From: Desulfobacteraceae bacterium
GTDB taxonomy: Bacteria; Desulfobacterota; Desulfobacteria; Desulfobacterales; BuS5
Assembly (NCBI GenBank): GCA_030642865.1
Contig: DAOWMW010000026.1
Location: forward strand, 1-10,088
Direction of reading: 5' to 3'
Length of the DNA: 10,088 nt
The stretch's first letter is position 1. Every line of letters starts with the position of its first letter. The position numbers and the translations under genes are program-made. The notes beneath the pieces were generated by a model. The model worked only from the letters and a program-made list of their open reading frames with translations. It was not told where the DNA came from and searched no databases. Of this stretch, positions 1-6,970 are shown one piece after another.

Positions 1-845
1 CCAAGTTCCCTGGAACGATTTGCCGCAGCCAGAATTCCCTTAACAATATTTTGTTTGACCATATTATCATCAAAAACCTTTATTGCAGCTTCAGTGGTTC
101 CCCCTGGGGAGGTTACTTTTTTGCGTAAAACTTCAGGGGCTTCACCCATCTGCTCCAAAAGTGCGGTGGCCCCCTTAACAGTTTCCATGGCCAGTACAAA
201 GGCTTTATCATAATCAAGGCCGGCTTCAACTCCCCCTTTTATCATTGATTCTATCAGATAAAATACATATGCAGGACCCGACCCGGAAAGAGCGGTTATT
301 CCATCAAAATCCTCTTCTTTAAATTCCAGAACTTTTCCGGTGGTCTCCAGGATTTTTCTGGCAAGAGCAGCATCCTCATCCGTGGTAAATTTATTCATAC
401 AAATTCCTGACATACCTGCCATGGCCAGGGCAGGGGTATTGGGCATTACTCTTATTATGGGGAGGCTGGACCTTGAGTTTTCATCTATACAGGGATAAAA
501 AATATTTTCAATTTTTTTAGTGGAATATCCTGCGGCAATTGATATAATCAATTTTCTTTTTGTCAGCTCAAAATTATTCTGTTTTAAAATCGCAAGGAGA
601 ACCTCACTTACCTGTTGAGGCTTTACCGCAATTATAACAACATCCGATTCCAGGAAAAGCTTAAAGTTATCATCCATTGCAGTTACAGCGTAGAGATTTT
701 CAAAAAGGTCGAGACGTTTTTTGTCGATATCACTTACCAGTATCATCGATGGATGAAAAAGGCCGGATTTAACCATTGCACCAACAATTGCTTCACACAT
801 ATTCCCTGCACCAATAAAACCTGTTCTTAAATCTTTTTTTATCAT
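1..845 (-). CDS. proC: Pyrroline-5-carboxylate reductase (ProC), 3' end cut by window edge
   Basis: Catalyses the last step of proline synthesis in the cytoplasm: NAD(P)H-dependent reduction of 1-pyrroline-5-carboxylate to L-proline. Reading back from ATG at 845, 281 codons are visible before the window ends, close to the usual 265-280 residues, so only a few C-terminal residues are missing. Visible signatures are the N-terminal dinucleotide-binding loop GFIGAGNM (residues 9-16), VKPQ (74-77), MPNTPA (134-139), the ALSGSGPAYVF segment (185-195) in the C-terminal dimerisation domain and VTSPGGTT (244-251), which is the family signature region. The start is supported by an AAAAGGA ribosome site 5 nt upstream and by the Rossmann loop lying at the expected distance. 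It lies 95 nt downstream of alaS on the same strand with a palindromic element between them, so it may be read through from alaS or have its own promoter. Family assignment is secure. Confidence 0.95.
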   Translation of the reverse strand, partial: MIKKDLRTGFIGAGNMCEAIVGAMVKSGLFHPSMILVSDIDKKRLDLFENLYAVTAMDDNFKLFLESDVVIIAVKPQQVSEVLLAILKQNNFELTKRKLIISIAAGYSTKKIENIFYPCIDENSRSSLPIIRVMPNTPALAMAGMSGICMNKFTTDEDAALARKILETTGKVLEFKEEDFDGITALSGSGPAYVFYLIESMIKGGVEAGLDYDKAFVLAMETVKGATALLEQMGEAPEVLRKKVTSPGGTTEAAIKVFDDNMVKQNIVKGILAAANRSREL

Positions 846-868
846 AAATATCCTTTTCTAATTCAGTG

Positions 869-932
869 GTGTCTGGTTAGGAAATTGCAAAACATAATTA
901 AACTTCCTCCACGCAAGATTCCAAACGGACAC
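869..932. repeat. 64-bp imperfect palindromic element between alaS and proC
   Basis: The two outer 20-nt arms (869-888 and 913-932) are inverted copies. Aligned with one gap in each, about 16 positions agree, including GTGTC at the outer ends, GGAA in the middle and TTGC at the inner ends. The 24-nt centre is AT-rich and unpaired. Such paired ends without a transposase between them are typical of a MITE or a collapsed insertion sequence, but the structure could also act as a hairpin in the alaS-proC transcript. There is no T-run after it on the minus strand, so a classical terminator is unlikely. What is seen is the inverted repeat; its origin is inference. Confidence 0.55.
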
Positions 933-940
933 TTCTGTCT

Positions 941-3571
941 CTAATTGACCGCAGCGACAATATCAGACACCTTTTCCAGAGCCATATCAAGATTTTCAGG
1001 TTTTGTACCCCCTGCCTGCGCCATATCCGGACGACCCCCTCCTCCCCCGCCGACCAGAGCGGCGACTTCCTTTACTATTTTTCCTGCATGATATTTGCCG
1101 GTCAGATTTTTTGTGACAATGGTCAGAAGAAGTACTTTTGATCCAGAGATTGCCCCCAGAACAAATATTCCTGAACCGATTTTATCTTTTAACTGATCAG
1201 CCAGAGATCTTAAGGCTGCTGGAGTATCAACTGAAACTTTTTTTATTATCAGCTTAACACCATTTATCTGTTTTATTTCATCTTCTTCTGATTCAGATTT
1301 TAGACGTCCTATTTCTCCTTTTAATCTATCAACTTCTTTTTCCAGAGATTTAAAATCAGAAAGGTTTTTTTTTATTCTTTCAATGATTTTTTCAGGTTTT
1401 TCTTTTATGAGCTGCGCTGTGCCGTGAACTATTTTTTCTGTTTTCTGGACGTATAGTAAAGCAGCAGCACCTGTTAATGCTTCAATTCTCCTCACGCCGG
1501 AGGCAACGCTCGATTCCTGAATAATTTTAAAAAGACCTGTCTGGCCTGTGGAGCAAAGATGTGTTCCTCCACAAAGTTCCCTGCTAAAGGAAGAAATTGA
1601 TACAACCCTTACCCTCTCCCCATATTTTTCTTCAAAAAGGGCTGTTGCTCCGGTTTTTTTTGCCTCTTCCATGCTCATTTCCTGAATCGTAACAGGAATA
1701 TTCTCTCTTATCCTGCTGTTGACAAGGGCTTCTATTTTATTGAGCTCCTTTATGCTGATTCTGGAAAAATGGGTAAAATCAAAACGGAGTCTGTCATGGG
1801 CCACATGAGATCCTGCCTGTTTTACATGATCCCCTAAAATATTTTGCAAAACCCCGTGAAGAATATGGGTGGCAGTATGATTACGCGCTATATCTGTGCG
1901 CCTTGCCTGATCAACCTCAAGAAAAGCTTCTCCCCCTGTTTTTACTCTTCCAGATACTACCTTACCTTTATGAATTATAATTCCCGAGGGATTTTTAATG
2001 GTATTAAAAATTTCAATTTCAAAACCAGCCCCTTTTATTTTTCCTGTATCGCCAGTCTGTCCGCCAGACTCTCCATAAAAAGGGGTTGATTCTGTGACTA
2101 TTTCAATATCCTGTCCCGGCGAAGCTTCAGTGGCCTCTGCGCCGTCTTTTATAAGGAGAAAAATTTTCGAGCTACAGGAAAAATTGTCATATCCCGTAAA
2201 TTTGGACTTTACCCCATGGGAAGAGAGCTTTTTATAAGCATCTCCTGTTTGCGTAAAAACAGCAGCAGATTTTGATTTTAACCGCTGCTCTTTCATCGAT
2301 TTATCAAAGGCGTTCATATCAAGGGTCATATTTTCGTCCCTGACAACATCCCGCACAATATCGACTGGAAAACCGAATGTATCATAAAGCTTAAATATTA
2401 TTTCACCGGGAACGGTGGTCTCCCCCCCGGCCTTTAGTTCTGCAAGTGTATCATTTAACAGCCTTAACCCGTTATCTAAAGTTTTGGAGAACTGAATTTC
2501 TTCATTTTCAATAATTTTCATTATAAAAGCTTTTGCGTCCAGAAGCTCAGGATATGCAGGTTTCATAATATTAAAAAGTGTCTGTGCAGTTGTATTGAGA
2601 AAGGGACGCGTAAGGCCTATGTTCCTGCCATATCGTATGGCGCGGCGCATGATCCTTCGCAGCACATATCCCCTCCCTTCATTTGAAGGCAAGACTCCGT
2701 CGCATATGAGAAAAGCAGTAGCCCGGGTATGATCTGCTATTACTTTCATGGAGACGTCGGTTTGGGGAGAACTCCCATATCCTGTTTCAGACAATGATTC
2801 GATTGTATTAATTATAGGTATAAAAAAATCGGTTTCATAATTGGTGGGTACATTTTGAATAATTGCGCAAAGACGTTCCAGGCCCATACCTGTATCGATA
2901 CTCGGCTTTGGCAGGGGTGTTAATTCTCCGGATTTGTTTCTGTTATACTGCATAAAAACCAGGTTCCATATTTCGAGATACCTGTCACAATCACAGCCCA
3001 CCATGCAATCGGACTTTGAACAGCCAAAAGCTTCCCCTCTGTCAATATGAATCTCGCTGCATGGACCGCAGGGGCCGGTATCCCCCATGGACCAAAAATT
3101 ATCCTTTTCACCGCATCTTACTATTTTTTCATGGGGGAGCCCCATATTTTTATTCCATATATTATAGGCATCATCATCATCTTTGTAGACTGAAACAAGA
3201 AGTTTTTCTTTTGGAAGGCGGAAAACGTTTAAAAGAAGATCCCATGCATATTCAATGGCTTTTTCCTTAAAATAATCTCCAAAAGAGAAATTGCCAAGCA
3301 TTTCAAAAAAAGTATGATGCCGTGCTGTATATCCCACGTTCTCAAGGTCATTATGCTTACCCCCGGCTCGTACACATTTCTGGGATGTTGCTGCTTGCGA
3401 ATAGTCTTTTTTGTCTTCACCTAAAAATGTACGTTTAAACTGCACCATGCCAGCATTAGTAAAAAGAAGGGTGGGGTCATCCAGAGGAACAAGGGATGCG
3501 CTCCTTACAACTTTGTGCTTTTTTGTTTCAAAATATTCCAGAAACCGTTTTCGTGTTTCATTGCCGGTCAT
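941..3571 (-). CDS. alaS: Alanine--tRNA ligase (AlaRS)
   Basis: Charges tRNA-Ala with alanine in the cytoplasm and edits mischarged Ser/Gly-tRNA-Ala. The 876-residue length is standard for bacterial AlaRS. Domains in order: class II catalytic core (about 1-240) with the HHTFFEMLGNFSFGDYF motif at 85-101; tRNA-recognition region with the arginine-rich motif GYVLRRIMRRA (301-311); editing domain (about 555-700) with the zinc-binding residues H565, H569, C667 and H671 (HTATH and CGGTH); a coiled-coil linker (about 705-765); and the C-Ala domain ending in GGGGGGRPDMAQAGG (841-855). All key residues are present and no frameshift is seen. ATG at 3571 is preceded by a GGAG ribosome site and begins at the usual family N-terminus. 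It follows recA by 90 nt on the same strand, a common recA-alaS arrangement, but without the recX that often sits between them. Confidence 0.98.
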   Translation of the reverse strand: MTGNETRKRFLEYFETKKHKVVRSASLVPLDDPTLLFTNAGMVQFKRTFLGEDKKDYSQAATSQKCVRAGGKHNDLENVGYTARHHTFFEMLGNFSFGDYFKEKAIEYAWDLLLNVFRLPKEKLLVSVYKDDDDAYNIWNKNMGLPHEKIVRCGEKDNFWSMGDTGPCGPCSEIHIDRGEAFGCSKSDCMVGCDCDRYLEIWNLVFMQYNRNKSGELTPLPKPSIDTGMGLERLCAIIQNVPTNYETDFFIPIINTIESLSETGYGSSPQTDVSMKVIADHTRATAFLICDGVLPSNEGRGYVLRRIMRRAIRYGRNIGLTRPFLNTTAQTLFNIMKPAYPELLDAKAFIMKIIENEEIQFSKTLDNGLRLLNDTLAELKAGGETTVPGEIIFKLYDTFGFPVDIVRDVVRDENMTLDMNAFDKSMKEQRLKSKSAAVFTQTGDAYKKLSSHGVKSKFTGYDNFSCSSKIFLLIKDGAEATEASPGQDIEIVTESTPFYGESGGQTGDTGKIKGAGFEIEIFNTIKNPSGIIIHKGKVVSGRVKTGGEAFLEVDQARRTDIARNHTATHILHGVLQNILGDHVKQAGSHVAHDRLRFDFTHFSRISIKELNKIEALVNSRIRENIPVTIQEMSMEEAKKTGATALFEEKYGERVRVVSISSFSRELCGGTHLCSTGQTGLFKIIQESSVASGVRRIEALTGAAALLYVQKTEKIVHGTAQLIKEKPEKIIERIKKNLSDFKSLEKEVDRLKGEIGRLKSESEEDEIKQINGVKLIIKKVSVDTPAALRSLADQLKDKIGSGIFVLGAISGSKVLLLTIVTKNLTGKYHAGKIVKEVAALVGGGGGGRPDMAQAGGTKPENLDMALEKVSDIVAAVN

Positions 3572-3616
3572 TAATTACTCCGTTTTATTCTTTTTCAATA
3601 TTTTTTTCGTAACTGT

Positions 3617-3657
3617 TCAGCTACACTGATTCAAATATCACAGTAGATATTGGCTGA
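3617..3657. repeat. Small nested inverted repeat in recA-alaS gap
   Basis: In the 90-nt spacer between recA and alaS, AATATC (3634-3639) and GATATT (3646-3651) form a perfect 6-bp stem around a 6-nt loop. Outer TCAGC (3617-3621) and GCTGA (3653-3657) form a second short inverted pair. On the minus strand no U-tract follows directly, so this is not a convincing intrinsic terminator. It may be a weak attenuating or stabilising hairpin in a recA-alaS transcript, or chance in AT-rich DNA. Confidence 0.25.
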
Positions 3658-3661
3658 AGAG

Positions 3662-4678
3662 TTACTTTTTTTCTTTTTTTTTTATAAGCCCAATGGCCTC
3701 TTTGACTTTGAGATATAAAGAGTTGCTCAGCTCAGAATTTTCCATGAGATATTTTTTTACATTTTCTCTTCCCTGACCAATCCGCTCTCCATTATATGAA
3801 TACCATGCCCCGCTTTTATCGATAATACACGCTTCAACACCAACATCGAGGAGATCCCCTGCCATGGAGATACCCTCCCCATACATCAAATCAAATTCAG
3901 CCTCCATAAAAGGGGACGCAAGCTTATTTTTTACAACTTTAACCCTGGTCCTGTTCCCCACAATATCCTGCCCCGATTTTATGGCTCCTATACGGCGGAC
4001 ATCTAATCTCACAGAAGAATAAAACTTTAAGGCATTTCCGCCTGTGGTTGTCTCGGGATTACCAAAAACCACACCTATTTTCATCCGGATCTGGTTTATA
4101 AATATCAATGTTGTTTTTGTTTTGCTGATTGAACCGGCGAGTTTACGGAGAGCCTGGGACATGAGCCTTGCCTGAAGCCCCATATGGGAATCCCCCATCT
4201 CTCCTTCTATTTCTGCTCTTGGGACAAGGGCCGCAACAGAATCAATAACAAGAATATCCATGGCGCCGCTTTTGACCAGCATATCGGTTATTTCAAGGGC
4301 CTGCTCCCCTGTGTCCGGCTGTGCAACCAGGAGTTCATCACAATTAACACCTATTTTTTTAGCATATTTAATATCAAGGGCGTGTTCTGCATCAATAAAT
4401 GCTGCAATTCCATCATTTTTCTGGGCATTCCCCACCACATGAAGTGCCAGGGTTGTCTTCCCCGATGATTCTGGTCCATAGATTTCAATAATCCTCCCCC
4501 TTGGAATTCCGCCTATGCCTAATGCCTTATCCAGAGCAAGGGAACCTGTTGAAATTGTAGGAATATCTTCAGCAGTCCTGTTGCCAAGCTTCATAATAGA
4601 ACCTTTTCCAAACTGGCGTTCTATTTGAGAAATTGTGTTTTCAACAGCTTTTTTTTTTTCAGGCAATGCCGTGGGCAT
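3662..4678 (-). CDS. recA: Recombinase RecA
   Basis: ATP-dependent strand-exchange protein that forms filaments on single-stranded DNA, drives homologous recombination and triggers LexA self-cleavage in the SOS response. The 338 residues show the Walker A loop GPESSGKT (68-75), the Walker B strand ending at D146 (LVID), the catalytic-glutamate region DAEHA (96-100), the NQIR strand (195-198) and the DNA-binding loop L2 [15 protein letters not shown] (205-219). The start is fixed by a strong GGAGG site 7-10 nt before ATG 4678. The C-terminus ends in the lysine-rich KKKEKK instead of the acidic tail known from E. coli RecA. Codons 7-10 contain an 11-nt A-run (4649-4659 on the plus strand as T), and codons near the stop contain a 10-nt A-run. 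The gene has a 286-nt upstream gap that probably carries its own promoter and control sites. Confidence 0.98.
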   Translation of the reverse strand: MPTALPEKKKAVENTISQIERQFGKGSIMKLGNRTAEDIPTISTGSLALDKALGIGGIPRGRIIEIYGPESSGKTTLALHVVGNAQKNDGIAAFIDAEHALDIKYAKKIGVNCDELLVAQPDTGEQALEITDMLVKSGAMDILVIDSVAALVPRAEIEGEMGDSHMGLQARLMSQALRKLAGSISKTKTTLIFINQIRMKIGVVFGNPETTTGGNALKFYSSVRLDVRRIGAIKSGQDIVGNRTRVKVVKNKLASPFMEAEFDLMYGEGISMAGDLLDVGVEACIIDKSGAWYSYNGERIGQGRENVKKYLMENSELSNSLYLKVKEAIGLIKKKEKK

Positions 4679-4964
4679 AAGTCATCCTCCATTAAATAGA
4701 ATTTTGCCAAATTAAAAGGAAACAGTGGGGCTGGGACATCAAGGTTTATAGAAATATAAATACTCAATGGTATACCCAAAAAATGATATAATCAGGTTCA
4801 ACTCTGATGGGTTCTTTTTTAACGTTTTTTAACAGGTTCAAACAATTTCGACCTGTGCGGTTAGCTATCAGGTGTTAACTTTCGCATGAAACCATTCAAC
4901 ATCTGCCTGGTCTCGTTACATTTGCCGATTTAATTCCAACCTGTAGATTTTCACCTGCCGGGTG
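4679..4964 (-). promoter_or_regulatory. recA upstream region with six CAGGT motifs
   Basis: This non-coding gap between the lytic transglycosylase stop and recA holds six copies of the pentamer CAGGT: plus strand at 4793-4797, 4833-4837 and 4869-4873, and minus strand at 4851-4855, 4939-4943 and 4953-4957. Most are followed after two or three bases by AA, giving a loose consensus CAGGT-N2/3-AA. About 0.6 copies would be expected by chance on both strands of 286 bp at even base composition. The pair at 4833 and 4855 forms a dyad, listed separately. A weak candidate promoter reading toward recA is TTGTTT with TTAAAA 17 nt later, overlapping that dyad. That recA is regulated here is expected from SOS biology; which protein binds is unknown. 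Confidence 0.4.
4832..4856. promoter_or_regulatory. Dyad ACAGGT-N13-ACCTGT upstream of recA, candidate operator
   Basis: A 25-bp dyad has perfect 6-bp outer arms and a further AAA/TTT match inside, so 9 of 12 position pairs are complementary. It lies about 155 nt upstream of the recA start codon. Its outer GGT/ACC spacing resembles the LexA boxes reported for Geobacter (GGTT...ACC), but the internal bases and the length do not match that consensus exactly. It is a candidate SOS operator only by position and symmetry. Confidence 0.35.
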
Positions 4965-5540
4965 TTATTTTCTGAGTATATTATAATACCTTATAACTCT
5001 TTTTACATATTCTTCTGTCTCTTTAAATGGGGGAATATCATTATATTGAATAACGCGATTTGGGCCGGCATTGTATGCTGCAAGGGCAAGGGGAAGTTTC
5101 CAGGAAAATTGCTGCAAAAGGCTTTTTAAATAACGTGTTCCCCCCATGATATTTTCGGAAGGGTTATAGGGATTGTTGATTTTAAACGATTTAAGATTTT
5201 TCGGCATGATCTGCATAAGCCCCATTGCTCCAGCTTTTGATACAGCTTTTGTGTTAAAATCAGATTCTGCCTTTATCACGGCTTTTAAGAGTTGAAAGGG
5301 TACTCCGTGTTTTTTTGAGGCCTTAATAATTAAATGATCGTACTTGTCGTTAAAGTATAAACCAGGCTGATACTTTGGGTATTCTTTAAGGTACAGTTTA
5401 TATCCAGGGGATGTGGGTATATTTGTATAGTGGATTACTCCGGCTGCATCTATATACTTATATATATCAGCATATGTGGTAATCTTTGAGGAAAGGAGGA
5501 GTAAAAATAAAAATAAAAATATTTTAATGGGTATTTTCAT
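4965..5540 (-). CDS. Periplasmic lytic transglycosylase (SLT domain) with N-terminal DUF4124
   Basis: Cleaves the MurNAc-GlcNAc bond of peptidoglycan non-hydrolytically to give 1,6-anhydro ends, acting outside the inner membrane. The 191 residues start with a signal peptide (basic MKIPIK, then a leucine/phenylalanine-rich core, probable cleavage after TTYA at about 24). A short DUF4124-type segment follows (about 25-58, IYKYIDAAGVIHYTN), then the SLT domain (about 65-190). The predicted catalytic acid is E92 in the AESDFN motif, followed by GLMQIMP (107-113), AYNAG (155-159) and ETEEYV (174-179), all classical GH23 family 1 marks. There is no lipobox cysteine. Its start lies 6 nt after the stop of the upstream flavoprotein gene with only a weak ribosome site, so translation is probably coupled. 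The pairing with an isoprenoid reductase family gene has no obvious functional logic. Confidence 0.92.
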   Translation of the reverse strand: MKIPIKIFLFLFLLLLSSKITTYADIYKYIDAAGVIHYTNIPTSPGYKLYLKEYPKYQPGLYFNDKYDHLIIKASKKHGVPFQLLKAVIKAESDFNTKAVSKAGAMGLMQIMPKNLKSFKINNPYNPSENIMGGTRYLKSLLQQFSWKLPLALAAYNAGPNRVIQYNDIPPFKETEEYVKRVIRYYNILRK

Positions 5541-5546
5541 TTCAGA

Positions 5547-6722
5547 TTACCATCCATAGTATATGGCTCTGGAATATTCAAAAGCCTTCATTATTGGTAT
5601 TGATCCTTTTTTTATAAGTCCTGGATTTCGAAGGAGCATTAAAAGGCCTGTGCGGATCTTTTTTTGTATGGAAAATTCTTCCATCTCTTCTGGTATATAT
5701 CCTGCCAGTAAATTTAACTGGTCATTGGGCATATCAAAGTATAATTTTTTTCCACGTAACAGTTTTTTATAGGGAGGAAATTTTTTTTTCCATTCTTTTT
5801 GATATAATGAGAAGAGTTCTTTGCTGAAATTGTTAAGCTCCACTGCTTTTTTTGCAATATGGGCTGCTATGCATCCCGATTTTACGGCAAGATGTGTTCC
5901 TCCTTCGAATAAAGGGCTTGTAAAACCTGCGGCATCTCCTATTATCATCAACCCTTCACCATATGTTTCGTATAGAGGCCCCGATGCAGGGAGCCTTCCC
6001 CCTGTAATCCTGTTGGTCTTGATAATCCTGAAATTATTCGTTTTTATAAAATTATCCAGTCTTTGCCGAATATCGGAGGAATTTTCCGATATAAGCCCCA
6101 CGTTACAGGTGTTATCCCCCTTGGGAATAACCCAGAGATATCCTTTAAATACGAATTCAGGCCACAGGTAAAAATTTATAAAATCATTGGTGTCAAATCC
6201 ATCAACATGATATTGAAATCCGGAAATTGTCCTAAAGGGTTTTGTCAGTTTAAGGAGTCTGTTTGCAAGAGAAAGTACTCCGGATGCATCGATTAAAATT
6301 TTTGATTGTAATTTTTTCCCTGAAGCAGTTTCTATTTCCCAGGCACCATTATCCCTGGCCAGATTTGTTACTCTGGAATTCAGGTGGAGAGTTGCCCCTT
6401 TTTCGCAGGCTGTTTGAACCATCCATTGCTCAAATTTTTCTTTGTGCAGTATATAGCCGTTTTCAATAAGTTTTTTTGCAGATCCATTGGGAAATATTAC
6501 GCGTACACCTTTTACACGTGTTGAAACAACATGTTCAGGCAATGATAATCCTGAATTTTCAAGGGCATATTCTGAAAGACATTCTCCGCAATGAACAGGT
6601 TCCCCCACAGTTTTTTTTTTTTCAAGGATGACTGTTTTTAAACCGGCCTGGGCGCAGGCGATTGCTGCTCTGGCCCCACCAGGTCCAGCACCTGTAATTG
6701 CTACATCATAAAATTTATTCAC
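5547..6722 (-). CDS. Geranylgeranyl reductase family FAD-dependent oxidoreductase
   Basis: A flavoprotein of the GGR/FixC-like superfamily (COG0644 type); relatives reduce isoprenoid double bonds in chlorophyll side chains, archaeal lipids or menaquinone tails. The 391 residues show the FAD ADP-binding loop GAGPGG (11-16), the EKKKTVGEPVHCGECLS region (34-50) where GGR enzymes carry a conserved CGE motif (here C45-G46-E47, with C48 nearby), the GYLWVIPKGDNTCNVGL strand (194-210) typical of the substrate cavity and the second FAD motif GDAAGFTSPLFEGG (262-275). The start is GTG at 6722: an in-frame stop lies upstream with no in-frame ATG between, and the flavin loop begins at residue 9 as expected. 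The ribosome site is weak. Codons 34-38 contain a 12-nt A-run. It leads the transcript with the lytic transglycosylase and is divergent from the methyltransferase operon. The substrate is unknown; menaquinone or another polyprenyl lipid is the simplest guess. Confidence 0.85.
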   Translation of the reverse strand: MNKFYDVAITGAGPGGARAAIACAQAGLKTVILEKKKTVGEPVHCGECLSEYALENSGLSLPEHVVSTRVKGVRVIFPNGSAKKLIENGYILHKEKFEQWMVQTACEKGATLHLNSRVTNLARDNGAWEIETASGKKLQSKILIDASGVLSLANRLLKLTKPFRTISGFQYHVDGFDTNDFINFYLWPEFVFKGYLWVIPKGDNTCNVGLISENSSDIRQRLDNFIKTNNFRIIKTNRITGGRLPASGPLYETYGEGLMIIGDAAGFTSPLFEGGTHLAVKSGCIAAHIAKKAVELNNFSKELFSLYQKEWKKKFPPYKKLLRGKKLYFDMPNDQLNLLAGYIPEEMEEFSIQKKIRTGLLMLLRNPGLIKKGSIPIMKAFEYSRAIYYGW

Positions 6723-6760
6723 GATTTGAGCCCATGGATTTTCTTAAGGGTATGAATATC

Positions 6761-6789
6761 TTGCAAAAATGTTCAATTTTACTTATACT
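6761..6789 (+). promoter_or_regulatory. Predicted sigma70-type promoter for the methyltransferase-radical SAM operon
   Basis: TTGCAA (6761-6766) and TATACT (6784-6789) are separated by exactly 17 nt, a good match to a housekeeping promoter. Transcription would start near 6796, giving a 5' leader of roughly 175 nt that contains the whole inverted-repeat element at 6817-6921. It is the best match seen in the divergent gap. No equally good promoter for the flavoprotein gene was found on the opposite strand. Confidence 0.55.
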
Positions 6790-6816
6790 TGAAAATTTAT
6801 AGATGAATGGTAACTA

Positions 6817-6921
6817 TATAGACCTTAAGATAATAATTTTGGGAAGGTCAGAGGGAGGAAGGCGTGTTGTAACACGCAGGCGGCAGATAACGCACCCAAA
6901 ATTTTTATCTTAAGGTCTATA
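6817..6921. mobile_element. MITE-like 105-bp inverted-repeat element
   Basis: Arms 6817-6843 and 6895-6921 are 27-nt inverted copies with 26 of 27 positions complementary; the only mismatch is at 6834/6904. Complementarity stops abruptly on both sides. If the element is taken as TAGACC...GGTCTA (6819-6919), it is flanked on each side by a TA dinucleotide, as expected for insertion by an IS630/Tc1-type transposase. Between the arms lie 51 nt containing a second perfect hairpin, GCGTGTT (6862-6868) and AACACGC (6871-6877). There is no ORF inside. The centre is G-rich, unlike the AT-rich arms. In RNA it would fold into a long stem with an apical hairpin. The repeat is directly visible; mobility is inferred. 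Confidence 0.65.
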
Positions 6922-6970
6922 CTCTTTATAGCATCAGATTTCAGGAAGATGCAAGGTCAAGATTTTAAAA

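Noticed and set aside
863..895. Minus-strand 10-codon ORF (MFCNFLTRHH) with a good GGAGG site upstream of proC, resembling a leader peptide
   Set aside because: It contains no proline codons, so a proline attenuation role is not supported, and it lies wholly inside the inverted-repeat element, which explains its sequence.
1844..2089. Plus-strand open frames opposite alaS, recA and the flavoprotein (for example here and at 4184-4468 and 5821-6171)
   Set aside because: They lie wholly within well-supported genes on the other strand, have no family signatures and no convincing ribosome sites.
3001..3060. Cysteine cluster in AlaRS (C184, C189, C193, C195), considered as an unusual metal site
   Set aside because: A similar cysteine-rich segment before the DRYLEIWNLVF motif is common in bacterial AlaRS, so it is ordinary for the family.
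4791..4808. ATCAG/CTGAT stem with a GGTTCAAC-like loop, considered as a tRNA or tmRNA T-arm remnant
   Set aside because: The stem is 5 bp with an 8-nt loop, and no acceptor, D- or anticodon arm is found around it.
4952..4964. Short CACC/GGTG hairpin just after the lytic transglycosylase stop, considered as a terminator
   Set aside because: The stem is only 4 bp and no U-tract follows on the minus strand.
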